DNA of 64,000 nucleotides from Semisulcospira habei (taxonomy: Eukaryota; Mollusca; Gastropoda; Semisulcospiridae), in NCBI GenBank assembly GCA_036245525.1, contig BTPG01000008.1, forward strand, positions 31,456,812 to 31,520,811, in the 5' to 3' direction. The position numbers and the translations under genes were made by a program. Below are positions 52,601 through 56,949 of the stretch, in pieces. The stretch's first letter is position 1; each line of letters starts with the position of its first letter. Below the pieces are notes generated by a model. It was not told the origin of the DNA. It searched no databases and saw only the letters and a program-made list of their open reading frames with translations.

Positions 52601-55600
52601 TTCTTCATCGGCCCGCTTCACCTCCTCCCGCTTCCAGCCACCCGGATCGCCGGACCCGATGGACACCCGCCCTTCCGGAGTCGCTGACCTTCCCTGCGCG
52701 TCTCTGCCGCCCGCCGCGCCCGCCCGCCCCCCGACTCCGCCTCTGCCCCCTGCCTGGCCTGGCACGGCCACTGGCGGTACCCGACCTCGCCTTCAACTTG
52801 GCACGAGTTCCTAGCGGCGCCTCCCTCCTTCGAGACTGCTGTGCCTGCGCGCCGAGGTTCCTCCCTTGAGCTTCCCTGTCTGCCGGGATTTAGCGGGTGC
52901 CTACACTCTCGTTCCAGTGCTTCCAGTTCCAGACGCTTCTGCGCTTAACTTCGACGGTGTCCCGACCGTTCCGCCGTCGCCCGCAGCCTCCGCTGGGTCT
53001 TCGGCCGTCTCTTGGTCGGCGTCTGCAAAGCCACGGCCACGCGGACTTCGTCGAGCCTTCCTCGAACTTGTCGACGATCTGCTCCAGCGCCTCCGGTCGG
53101 CTCCCTCCCGGGAACAGCTACGAGACGCCTCCTGGACTCCTCGACACCTGTGGCTTCGTAGTCTTAGGCACCTCGGTTCTCGCTCTGTCCCGCCGCTTCG
53201 CTCGCCGTGGTTGGAGTTCCTGACGGATCTCGTCGAGTATGACTCCCGGAACTGAGGACCCAGAAGTTGGCGAACCTGGCGCGTCTTGGTGCACCGCAGG
53301 AGACAGTCTCCGCCAGACACTGGTTGCAGCTCTGGCCTAGTGAGCACCGCTGCGGATCTCCTTCCCCTTAGTCGGTTCTGGTTGCACCCGCTTCCCCTTC
53401 ACCTACTCCTTCGCTGGCGCCCTCGACCGGAGACATCGAGGCTCCCGTCGGCGGTCCCTGCCAGTCTTGCGCCTGGAGTCCCTCTCCTCGCCTTCCCCCC
53501 CAGTTGTCCCTTGCGTTGACGCCAGTCATTTCGGCTGGGGTGCGCTCCTGCTGCCGACGTGCCACGGCTTCCGGCAGCTGCCTTCCGGTCCTTGCGGTCA
53601 AGCCTTCAACTGGTTGGAGTTTCAGGCGATTCGGCTGCTCTCCTCCCTTGGAGACCGACTTCGGACATCAGGACCTGATCGTCATTCCGACTAGTCCTCT
53701 GGCATGTCCTACGTTCGGAAGCAGGACGGGACCTGCTCCCCTTCCTCTGCCTTCTTCTTACCGGTGCCGCCGTGGGTGCAGGATCGCCGCGTCTCTCCCG
53801 AGCGAGTTACTTCACGGCCACCTGCTTGGCCTTGCGGGCTTCCCCTCCCGGAACGGTCTCCGTCTCTGCGCCAAGTGAGGAGTAAGAGGAAGAGACGCTT
53901 CGCCCGGTTGTCACCCGGATGTTCTGCGCCACGTGGGAGCCCCCCTCCCCCCTCTTCGTTCTTTGCGACAGGGTGGTACCTTCAGCTCCCCCCTCCTCGT
54001 CTCAACCGTCCCGAAACCCCTAGCCTGGGCGGCCGTTGCGCTACCCCTCTCTGGGACGGCCTCGGCGCTTCCACTTACCCTCCCTCAGTCCTTGTCCCCA
54101 AGGTGCTTCTCTAGCGCAGGGATGCTACGCGATCCGGTTGCTGGGAGCGCCGTTCTGCTGGACCAGTCCCTGCGCCCCCGACCTCCTGATCCTGGCCACG
54201 GGCCCCTCACTCCGGCTTCCTGCTCCTCGCACGATGCCCTAGCTACCGCGCCAGGCGCTCTCCTTCCGTGCTCTGGGAGACTCCTGCTACACGCTTGGAG
54301 TTTGGATGGCAAGCCCTCGCCGCTGGAATTCTCGAGTGAGGCAGTGACAGCTATCGCTTCAGGCCGTGGATCCTCGACCCTGCGTGTCTAAGAGGAAAGG
54401 TGGAGAGTTCTGGGACCTTGGTGCGCCCTCCGTCGCCTCTCCACTACCGATCTGACTTCCCGCCGCTGGCGGAGTTCTTCCTGGCTTCGCCGAACAGTCC
54501 TTGACACCAATCACCTCAGGGGTTACCTCTATGATCGCCGACGCTTACCGGCGCCCGGGCCGAGCGGAACACCTTGCCCCTCGTCGGCACACAGTGACCT
54601 GCCCTCCGCTCCCTGATCCCGCGCTGGGATTTACCCTGGATGCTCTTCTGGATGGACGCTAGCGTACGAGCCGCTTCCCCTAGCAAGCCTGGCCGACGCT
54701 ACACAAAGACTGGCTTCTGCTCACCGTAGCCACACCCTCCAGATTGAGCGAGCTGCCCGCGCCTTCCGCGCCCCCGCCTGACTGCAGTGCAGGTCGGATG
54801 ACACCGTGCAGCTACTATCGGACTCGGTCTTCCTGGCCCTGAACCAGTCCCCGCTGACAGCCCCACAGGTGATCACTGTCCGATCGCTTACGCCGATCGA
54901 CCCCTACGAGGAAGTCAGACAACACGTCCCGATGGGAGCCTTACGTGTACCTACGCCGTACCAAGCCGCTCCGCCAGGGACGCACCCGCCTCCTTTGTTG
55001 TCTCTGTCCCCAGGTAGACAGTCAGCTCAGCCCAGACGATCTTCCTGGCTAGATGGGTGATGTGCTCCGCCTACCACGACCTCTGCCCCGACGCTGTCTA
55101 ACGGCTACTCTTCCGGGCCCACGAGGTCAGAGCCATGGCTGCTAGCGTCACGTTTCCCCGCTACTGCGCTGTCCGAGACAGTCTGGCTGCCATAGGCTGG
55201 CGGATCGAGTCGACCTTCACCCGGTTCTACCTCCGTCACCTGGTTGGCCAGCAAGACAACCTGGCCCTGGTGGGGGACATCGCGGCGGCGCAACACTCCC
55301 TCCCGGCACCTTCGGTGCCGTTGGTAATCCTTTAGCTAAAATTATCGGGAGCTTGCGCCGGGGAGGACGGGGCTGGCTAGCTCAGTCAGTCACTGAGTTA
55401 CGCGGCACCCTCCTCCTCTTCGCCATTCTCCACTTAAGTAATGGCATCGGTAATGTTTTTGAAGAAACAAATTAATTTTTCTCTAAAATGTATTTTTTCG
55501 AAAAATACTTACCGATGCCATTACTCGGATGACCCTCCCACCTGCCCCGCTAGCCGCTCCTCAGTCAAATGAAAGAACTGGTTGGATTGGTAGTGAGCTG

Positions 55601-55808
55601 GCGCTCACCTGTTGGCGGGGTAAGGGAGGCTACCCGGGTACTAGACCACGGTACCCTTGGTGGCCTCCCCTGGCTCTGAGGGTACACATCGTAAGTTTTT
55701 GGGCTAAAATTACGCTAGCTATAGGTTGTTCCACTTAAGTAATGGCATCGGTAAGTATTTTTCGAAAAAATACATTTTAGAGAAAAATTAATTTTTTTTT
55801 CTTACACG

Positions 55809-55873
<65 letters not shown>

Positions 55874-56066
55874 CTGCCTATAAATAACGCTGAAGCTAAT
55901 TTGCCATGTATGTGCAGGTATGCGGCTGCCTCCCCCACCACCTGGAGTGATGCCGCTTCGCCCTCCACCTGGATTGCCCCCTCGGCCCCCAGGACCTGGC
56001 ATTGTGCACTACCCTTCACAGGACCCAACTCGTATGGGAGCTGTTGCTTCCACTTCCAAAAACTGA
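9460..56066 (+). CDS. RBM22: RBM22 pre-mRNA-splicing factor, nine coding exons
   Basis: Exons 9460-9513, 9980-10033, 14500-14662, 42615-42715, 44960-45135, 45716-45916, 47596-47843, 48714-48878 and 55918-56066 join with GT/AG borders and consistent phases into 436 aa (human protein ~420). RBM22 is a spliceosome subunit (Cwc2/Ecm2 family) that contacts U6 snRNA and the catalytic RNA core. Visible parts: N-terminal Cys-pair zinc region (C.TC, C.TC, CQTC pairs, residues ~24-80), CCCH finger C166-x7-C174-x5-C180-x3-H184, RRM at ~233-306 with LYVGNL (RNP2) and QCAFVQF (RNP1), and a Pro/Gly/Met-rich tail ending in HYPSQDP. No break is seen, so the gene looks functional. Intron 3 (27,952 bp) and intron 8 (7,039 bp) are swollen by DIRS elements on the same strand; splicing must remove all of them. 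Confidence 0.96.
9980..10033 (+). CDS. RBM22: RBM22 exon 2
   Basis: 18 codons ([18 protein letters not shown]), donor GTGAGT. Contributes the first Cys pair. Confidence 0.95.
10034..10435. other. RBM22 intron 2, first part
   Basis: Nothing recognised; ordinary AT-rich intron. Confidence 0.5.
10436..10695. repeat. Short TIR element, unknown family
   Basis: A 14-bp terminal inverted repeat CAGAGATGAGAATC borders ~260 bp that is more CG-rich than its surroundings. No clear target duplication and no ORF. Confidence 0.5.
10696..11544. other. RBM22 intron 2, unassigned
   Basis: G-rich patch at ~10995-11100 with purine-biased sequence. No gene or element recognised. Confidence 0.45.
12275..12866 (+). 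mobile_element. RTE LINE 3' fragment
   Basis: Encodes the last ~190 residues of RTE ORF2 ([20 protein letters not shown] ... SLVDGLYPG) in one open frame. It differs from the full-length copy at 56943-60266 at only about three residues in the shared part. The 3' end is (GTAA)n. The 14-bp target duplication TCTCTCTCTCGCTC occurs at 12261-12274 and 12867-12880, inside a CT microsatellite. Confidence 0.9.
13384..13517. repeat. Two-copy ~67-bp tandem repeat
   Basis: ACAGTACACCCTCTCTCTCA and the following sequence through ACCACCCCATCTCTTC occur twice with almost no change. Confidence 0.85.
13598..13762. repeat. Two-copy ~80-bp tandem repeat
   Basis: Units run from GACAGAAAAGAAAAGTCTTT to CAGAATCATGATGTC, with only a few differences between copies. 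Confidence 0.85.
14216..14290 (+). repeat. L2-like LINE 3' tail
   Basis: Matches the terminus at 1566-1640 (GCGCATTGAGTTATATTATA, then AAATATGAGAAATG, CCATATAAATA) and ends in a short AT-rich tail. Confidence 0.75.
14500..14662 (+). CDS. RBM22: RBM22 exon 3
   Basis: 54 codons plus one base. Holds the remaining Cys pairs of the N-terminal zinc region ([22 protein letters not shown]). Acceptor TTTTTCAG, donor GTAATT. Confidence 0.95.
14685..14905. repeat. TTAA MITE with internal hairpin (family a)
   Basis: TTAACCCCTTCACTG at the left and GAAAGGGTTAA at the right, with an internal GGCTCATGAGGATC arm. Sister of 2278-2493. Lies 22 bp after the exon 3 donor. Confidence 0.7.
15003..15317 (+). repeat. 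~145-bp-unit tandem repeat element, left part
   Basis: Starts GGCTCATGTGCGAAGCA. Holds the unique head (GGGCCAGTGGTCGTCCGT) and the first repeat units (CTCAAAT.ACTATTCACAACT, ATGGTAAGACCTTTC). DIRS-A interrupts it at AGACC-TTT; it resumes at 34131. Confidence 0.8.
16285..17170 (+). repeat. Triplicated leader-exon/intron module in DIRS-B
   Basis: Three diverged tandem copies (each ~250-350 bp) of [CTTCGTCAC..CCGCC-ATG/TTG-..AAG-GTA donor, intron, acceptor, start of exon 2]. The starts are ATG 16324, TTG 16602 and ATG 16946. Acceptors read GCGG, GCAG and GCAG. The middle copy also holds a LINE 3' terminus (16700-16745). Confidence 0.75.
16324..16331 (+). other. DIRS-B leader micro-exon (8 nt)
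   Basis: ATGGACAG in a CCGCCATGG context, directly followed by the donor GTAAAGT. Equivalent to the first exons of C, D and E. Confidence 0.7.
17171..21555 (+). pseudogene. DIRS-B gag/pol/YR remnants
   Basis: Homology to DIRS-D can be followed through all three genes but jumps frame repeatedly. Examples: RNase H/DAM traces ([15 protein letters not shown] at ~20290) and recombinase traces ([20 protein letters not shown] ~20700, [15 protein letters not shown] ~21237, [11 protein letters not shown] ~21475). YxDD and HxxR are not intact in any one frame. No protein can be made. Confidence 0.85.
17393..18104 (+). repeat. DIRS-B gag minisatellite, 8 units of 88-90 bp
   Basis: GTGCCCCGCTCCTTGTGAAGG recurs at 17393, 17482, 17571, 17660, 17748, 17837, 17927 and 18016. 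Most periods are 89 bp, so the frame is not kept. The same unit occurs in DIRS-D with 90/81-bp periods, in frame. Confidence 0.92.
21666..21773 (+). repeat. DIRS-B internal complementary region
   Basis: Reverse complement of the left end (GTCATGTCATCGGTAATGTG) abutting the reverse complement of the right end (AATACTTACCGATGACATGA). It thus encodes the circle junction. Confidence 0.9.
24239..26455 (+). CDS. pol: DIRS-A reverse transcriptase / RNase H / DAM-like polyprotein
   Basis: Open for 738 codons in the +1 frame relative to Gag, overlapping its end by ≥140 nt. RT blocks: [32 protein letters not shown] (catalytic Asp) and YLDDLLL at 25022-25033 (YxDD). RNase H has [34 protein letters not shown] and LADALSR (D-E-D-D). 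After it comes a segment with [20 protein letters not shown] and [16 protein letters not shown], resembling the phage-type DAM methyltransferase-like domain of DIRS elements. Its PPY/PPW-like site reads FPPT. No AUG precedes the RT core in this frame; the listed start is GTG. Expression by frameshift or splicing is therefore inferred. Confidence 0.92.
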   Translation: MSPRTRLPRHELRRAVARPSVSLAQLAPLPPPGPIPPVALGAGGPPDWSPFPPPPTVVGAPVGGRLARFSEEWRSLFRDEPWVLDIVTRGLRISFRSPPPLRSFPLWTEVPSDALKAAALRGEVAALLSKEATEIVQRPDSPAFYSRLFVVPKPGGKWRPVIDLSALNAFIAAPSFRMETTRALRAAVQPMDYAVSLDLSDAYLHVPMHASARKYLRFAFEGVFYQFRALPFGLNLSPWAFTRIMDAVVAKARQSSSPTSNYLDDLLLRNQVETALAADRDALLQLLYRLGFLGNTGKSDFTPARHFIHLGMEFFTDRNRVLLPEKRIVKLSALAALVDQQQAAPARVWLQLLGLINAAADLIPLGRLYSQPLQLHLLLLWRPSSGDLTTIVPVSPLVRPHLLRWTDRAWLALGVPISSPSPHLSLCVDASRAGWGAHLLPQFTTTSGLWPPEFADKHSNWLELQAVWQAIIVWEEQLRHQHLLVLSDNSTVVAYIQKQGGTHSPDLCMLLFRLMRWCEDRDLTLSARHIPGRLNVLADALSRRGQLIHTEWTLRQDIFRMICSHWETPMVDLFATRWNHQLPLFVSPVPDPLAWAVDALSIPWDGLIAYAFPPTVLVPKVLLKLRGTNAILLLVAPFTWTRSWSTDLISLATHPPLLLPTPRTMLKQPCQALFHPCPERLLLHAWRLCGKPSQLEASRVLQWKRSLQLASPQLDVSMRGNGGYSVPGAATVVSPPPN
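26245..27366 (+). pseudogene. YR: DIRS-A tyrosine recombinase (one internal stop)
   Basis: Frame −1 relative to RT, the same frame as Gag, overlapping the RT ORF by ~210 nt. An ATG at 26245 can start it. N-terminal SAM-like region ([41 protein letters not shown]) is followed by the catalytic domain: Arg at 26779-26781 (ARVSE), HxxR from 27163 (HEVRAM) and nucleophile Tyr at 27271-27273 (FARFYLRD). A TAA at 27025-27027 interrupts it between box I and the HxxR box, so this copy should be unable to recombine its own circle. In active relatives the enzyme integrates a circular cDNA. Confidence 0.9.
28183..28190 (+). other. DIRS-C leader micro-exon (8 nt)
   Basis: ATGGCAAG followed by GTAAAATC. 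The intron runs to TTTTGCAG, with exon 2 at 28350. Confidence 0.65.
28555..28925 (+). repeat. DIRS-C gag repeat, four ~90-bp units
   Basis: CAGACCCGACTAGTG recurs at 28555, 28645, 28741 and 28829. Confidence 0.9.
32581..32945 (+). repeat. DIRS-C gag repeat, displaced second set
   Basis: CAGACCCGACTAGTG recurs at 32581, 32671, 32769 and 32859. Flanks on both sides also match the first set, so this is a duplication of the block, not a new array. Confidence 0.9.
34131..34865 (+). repeat. ~145-bp-unit tandem repeat element, continued
   Basis: About five more units of the array that DIRS-A split. Each carries CTCAAATACTATTCACAACT and CATATTTTGACAAAAGATGT. Confidence 0.85.
34866..35109. other. 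Spacer with poly-C tracts before DIRS-D
   Basis: GC-rich stretch then poly-C runs (about 35010-35027 and 35079-35090). GAAGCAAGGTCTAGC occurs here and twice more after DIRS-D (~41621, ~41690). Confidence 0.6.
35517..38012 (+). pseudogene. gag: DIRS-D Gag-like protein (two exons, one frameshift)
   Basis: Exon 1 is only ATGGAAAG (35517-35524) in a perfect GCCGCCATGG Kozak context, donor GTAACG. Exon 2 starts at 35706 after TTGCAG. N-terminus: [40 protein letters not shown], a Cys/His zinc-binding module seen in DIRS Gag proteins. Then come six ~30-aa repeats ([17 protein letters not shown]; 36044-36574), an SR-rich domain (36641-36960: [18 protein letters not shown] and similar), and the conserved C-terminal domain ([22 protein letters not shown]). 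Between ~36950 and 37000 the frame shifts by one base; DIRS-A reads straight through here, so this is a lesion rather than design. Confidence 0.82.
36044..36574 (+). repeat. DIRS-D gag tandem repeat, six ~90-bp units in frame
   Basis: GTGCCCCGCTCC starts at 36044, 36134, 36224, 36314, 36395 and 36485. Periods of 90, 90, 90, 81 and 90 keep the reading frame. Confidence 0.93.
38137..40233 (+). CDS. pol: DIRS-D reverse transcriptase / RNase H / DAM-like polyprotein
   Basis: 698 open codons, and the frame is also open upstream through the end of Gag (at least to 37921), in +1 relative to Gag. [54 protein letters not shown] at 38800-38811. RNase [45 protein letters not shown]-like segment: [51 protein letters not shown], with YPPT where methyltransferases have PPY/PPW. 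No AUG occurs upstream of the RT core; the first in-frame Met is within FRMETARS. All catalytic acidic residues are present, so this enzyme could be active. Confidence 0.95.
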   Translation: MGGPPDYRPPPPPPSASRSPVGGRRALHGDVWRSLFPDDPWILSVISEGLLISFRSPPLLRRSPLWTEIPADPPKADALRGEVAALLGKAATEVVALPDTPAFYSRLFVVPKPGGKWRPIIDLSALNRFIAAPAFRMETARSLRASVQPMDFAVSLDLSDAYLHVPIHPASRRYLRFAIDGTVFQFRALPFGLNLSPWVFTRIMNAMVARARRSSSSPISNYLDDLLLRNQSVTSLRLDRDSLLLLLSRLGFLVNTGKSDLTPSRHFVHLGMQFLTDRNLVRLSEPLIQKLANLARLVAQEAAVPARVWLQLLGLMSAAADLLPLGRLYSRPLQLHLLLHWRPSSGDLSTLVPISPLLRPHLLRWTDVSWLGSGIPLSSPLPRLSLCVDASLSGWGAHLLPSFRYAAGRWNEDLASRHINWLELNAVWQALRAWESDLRTQDLLVLSDNSTVVAYIQKQGGTRSPDLCILLYRLLRWCEDRGISLRARHIPGHLNVLADSLSRRGQLLHTEWTLRRDIFHLICERWETPLVDLFATRWNHQLPLFVSPIPDPLAWAVDALSIPWDGLVAYAYPPTVLVPKVLLKLRGCNAVLLLVAPFSWDRSWTTDLLSLATDPPLPLPTPRSMLKQPRQLLFHPCPERLLLHAWRLCGTPSPLEASRVRQWTLSLQPADLPPDVSTRESGECFVPGAPTVVSPPST
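40050..41144 (+). CDS. YR: DIRS-D tyrosine recombinase, intact
   Basis: In the −1 frame from RT (the Gag C-terminal frame), overlapping it by ~190 nt. That frame is stop-free back to 38256 under the whole RT ORF, and no AUG marks a start, so the left border is my estimate from domain homology. N-terminal domain: [46 protein letters not shown]. Catalytic residues: Arg 40557-40559 (ARVSE), His 40941-40943 and Arg 40950-40952 (HEVRAM), Tyr 41049-41051 (FARFYLRD). Ends AAQHSLRAP. The family joins a circular cDNA into the genome without target duplication. Confidence 0.94.
   Translation, partial: RETSPTRLEIVRHALSARGFSSAAVDAIASARRPSTRRVYEGKWRVLRAWCSDRRLSPVDLTTPQLADFFLWLFQDQGLAPITIRGYLSMIADTYRHLGHPDPGTCKDLADLMAHFGLQRPVSRSLVPRWDLPWVLTWLNSDRFEPLHLASFADVTRKTCFLVALAMAARVSEFHALSSRPSCLQFRVDGSVQLLPDPSFLAKTRSPLTAPQVIAIRPLKGPDLPRETRQQDPVRALRIYLRRSKSVRRGRTRLFLPLSAGRTDISAQTISSWLRWVIRSAYCDLSPQRAEALRIRAHEVRAMAASLAFDRNCAVKNIVAAVGWRAESTFARFYLRDLTFQRDNLSLVGDISAAQHSLRAPPAP
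41258..41355 (+). repeat. DIRS-D internal complementary region
   Basis: Left-end complement (TTCCGGACAGTCATGTCATC onward) directly joined to right-end complement (to CCGATGACATGAC). The implied circle junction reads AATTAATTTGTTTCC. Confidence 0.92.
41607..42382. other. Intron 3 after DIRS-D
   Basis: The first ~200 bp end with GTAAATCGGTCATACACGTGA (~41775), matching the right terminus of the tandem-repeat element at ~43975. So D is also inserted in that element. A poly-T tract follows at 41829-41850. The rest is unrecognised. Confidence 0.6.
42383..42578 (+). mobile_element. Two tandem miniature DIRS end-only copies
   Basis: Copies 42383-42478 and 42479-42575 each consist of a DIRS left end (TTTGTTTCCTCAAAAACATT), a short centre, and a DIRS right end (CATCGGTAAGTATTTTTCG...). 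They share one TTT at their junction. The centre of copy 1 (ACTCCATTGTAGTAA) is the reverse complement of that in copy 2 (TTACTACAATGGAGT). End cores match the DIRS-E type (GATGCCATTAC). Confidence 0.9.
42615..42715 (+). CDS. RBM22: RBM22 exon 4
   Basis: Codes [20 protein letters not shown] and [13 protein letters not shown]. The acceptor sits only 36 nt after the miniature DIRS tandem. Confidence 0.95.
42886..43995 (+). repeat. ~145-bp-unit tandem repeat element, full second copy
   Basis: Begins CTCACGTGCGAAGCATAGG, has ~7 units, and ends GGTCATACACGTGAG. CTCACGTG at one end and CACGTGAG at the other form a short terminal inverted repeat. No ORF. Lies in intron 4. Confidence 0.8.
44257..44479 (+). 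repeat. TTAA MITE with hairpin (family b)
   Basis: TTAACCC at the left and ATGGGTTAA at the right. A ~70-bp nearly perfect hairpin (AGTTCAAGGGTAGTGCCAGA and its inverse) sits in the centre. Confidence 0.72.
44480..44959. other. RBM22 intron 4, distal part
   Basis: Nothing recognised beyond the splice acceptor tract. Confidence 0.5.
44960..45135 (+). CDS. RBM22: RBM22 exon 5
   Basis: 58 codons plus two bases. Carries most of the CCCH finger ([19 protein letters not shown]). Confidence 0.95.
45361..45450. repeat. TTAA foldback MITE (family c)
   Basis: TTAATTTTTTGGCTAT at the left, ATAGCCAAAGGGTT at the right, and a CCTGCATGAATCA centre. Confidence 0.55.
45447..45652 (+). repeat. TTAA MITE with hairpin (family b)
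   Basis: Abuts the previous element. Ends ATGTAATGGGGTTAA and aligns with the reverse complement of 2639-2838. Confidence 0.65.
45716..45916 (+). CDS. RBM22: RBM22 exon 6
   Basis: Completes the CCCH finger (His184) and starts the RRM ([11 protein letters not shown]). Donor GTGAGA. Confidence 0.95.
45917..46769. other. RBM22 intron 6, first part
   Basis: Contains a family-a MITE remnant (~45990-46154, ending GGCAGTGAAGTGGTTAA). The rest is AT-rich and unrecognised, ending in (CA)n at ~46742. Confidence 0.55.
46770..47505 (-). mobile_element. LINE ORF2 3' fragment, second copy
   Basis: Same family and 3' end as 4322-5092 (CTTGGCTTGACTTC.CGAACG), same C-terminal finger region, with additional frameshifts. 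5'-truncated at almost the same point of the element (LDNRLAKAN). Lies in intron 6. Confidence 0.85.
47596..47843 (+). CDS. RBM22: RBM22 exon 7
   Basis: RRM body with QCAFVQF (RNP1) and LNIKWGRSQ, then the LEPVPGLPG linker. Donor GTCAGT. Confidence 0.95.
47860..47962. repeat. Short hairpin MITE
   Basis: Ends CAGTAGCAAA and TTTGCTTACTG are inverted; the inner part repeats GGGCCCA. A second copy is at ~56694-56790. Confidence 0.55.
48071..48274. repeat. TTAA MITE with hairpin (family d)
   Basis: TTAACTCTTTTAGTCCC at the left and GCTGAACGGGTTAA at the right. The central hairpin has arms ACCATGATAATTCAAGGGTA. Lies in intron 7. Confidence 0.7.
48714..48878 (+). CDS. RBM22: RBM22 exon 8
   Basis: [18 protein letters not shown] and further Gly/Pro/Met repeats. 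Donor GTGAGA. Confidence 0.93.
48961..49048. repeat. TTAA foldback MITE (family c)
   Basis: GTGATTCATGTAGGAATCAC centre; right end AGAGGGTTAA. Confidence 0.55.
49049..49396. other. RBM22 intron 8 before DIRS-E
   Basis: AT-rich with short internal duplications of a TTATACAGACT phrase. Nothing else seen. Confidence 0.5.
50642..50649 (+). other. DIRS-E leader micro-exon (8 nt)
   Basis: ATGTCCAG followed by GTAAGGTC. The intron runs to TGTTGCAG, with exon 2 at 50906. The intron also holds a LINE 3' terminus at ~50795-50843. Confidence 0.7.
50906..55340 (+). pseudogene. DIRS-E gag/pol/YR remnants
   Basis: Exon 2 reads [20 protein letters not shown], so most zinc-ligand Cys are lost. Gag repeat traces (SSQVRSE.ARPALR) occur at 51170-51345, a poly-C tract at about 51583-51618, RT trace LVDDLL near 53075, RNase H trace [13 protein letters not shown] at ~53515, and recombinase end [20 protein letters not shown] at ~55220. 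Frames change many times, so no product is possible. Confidence 0.85.
55806..55870. repeat. (CA)n microsatellite near exon 9 acceptor
   Basis: About 60 bp of CA between DIRS-E and exon 9, ending ~45 nt before the acceptor. Confidence 0.95.
55918..56066 (+). CDS. RBM22: RBM22 exon 9 and stop
   Basis: Pro-rich tail with [14 protein letters not shown], stop TGA at 56064-56066. The acceptor follows a long (CA)n tract at the end of intron 8. Confidence 0.94.
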
Positions 56067-56930
56067 CAATTGTTACATCTTACGAGCATGTACATGTTGA
56101 TGACAGTTGCTGCTTTTTTCTGTTGTAAGCACAATTTCAATAGTCAAGTCAAACATGGAAGTGAGAATCTGCTAGAGTTAACTGTTGGAATCATCTCTCT
56201 AGACTGTCATACATATGTCATGATTTTGTGCTGGGATAACTGTTAGTATTATTTGGTTCCATACGTCTTTCTCTGCTGGAGAGCAACAAATTCCCAATTC
56301 CCAATAGAACTGTAGACTGTCACAGATGGAAGCCATGGAATTTGCACAGCTTCCAACTGTGATGGCCTCTAGTTCTTGTTTTGTTTCTGTTTTTAACCAT
56401 TTAGGCCTGGTGTCCTACAGAAGGAGATGGCTTGACCATGATAATTCAAGGGTAGCGCCAGATTAGCTTGGTGCCACAATTTGGGAAATGTACTTTTGGG
56501 GCTAAATGAGTTGTGCTGAGGCGTTTTGTGGTTTTGATGTATGTCCTCTCCCCAAATTTGGATTGTGCTACTACAACAGAGATGACGCCTCCAGTGAGGA
56601 CAATATGTCGGCTCCCACTGAGAGCAGATTGTTATCATTAAATTGAAGATATTTTGTATGTAACCATTGTTCTCGAAACGAGAACATGCTCATTCCCAGT
56701 AGCAAAGGGCGGCCGTAGCGTGCCCGTGCACAGTCGTGCGCGGGCCCACTGCAGCCACCCTGGGCCCGAGGACATTTGCTTACTGGGATAGGGGCAACAG
56801 TGGTTAGCTGAGAGTAAGAGAGAGTTTGTCACCCCTTTTAAGATTAGAATTTTGAGAGAATTAAAAGAAAAGGAGCCAGTTTGTTGTGTCTGTGATTTGT
56901 AAAGGCTGGTCCCATATTTATTGGATGGCC
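56067..56930 (+). other. RBM22 3' UTR / downstream region
   Basis: Probable 3' UTR and beyond. No canonical AATAAA seen in the first 860 bp; ATTAAA-like strings occur near 56638 and 56860. Contains a family-d MITE remnant (56393-56511) and a hairpin MITE (~56694-56790). Confidence 0.5.
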
Positions 56931-56949
56931 TCTGTGCTTGCTTACTTAC

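Larger units (their letters stand above)
49397..55794 (+). mobile_element. DIRS-E, coding-dead with identical terminal repeats
   Basis: Inverted repeats 49397-49597 and 55571-55794 read identical over ~190 bp. The internal complementary region is 55429-55525. End core is CGATGCCATTAC. Inserted in a T-run (TTC-TT-TTTTTTC) of intron 8, 123 bp before exon 9. GC-rich interior with many frame breaks. Confidence 0.92.
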
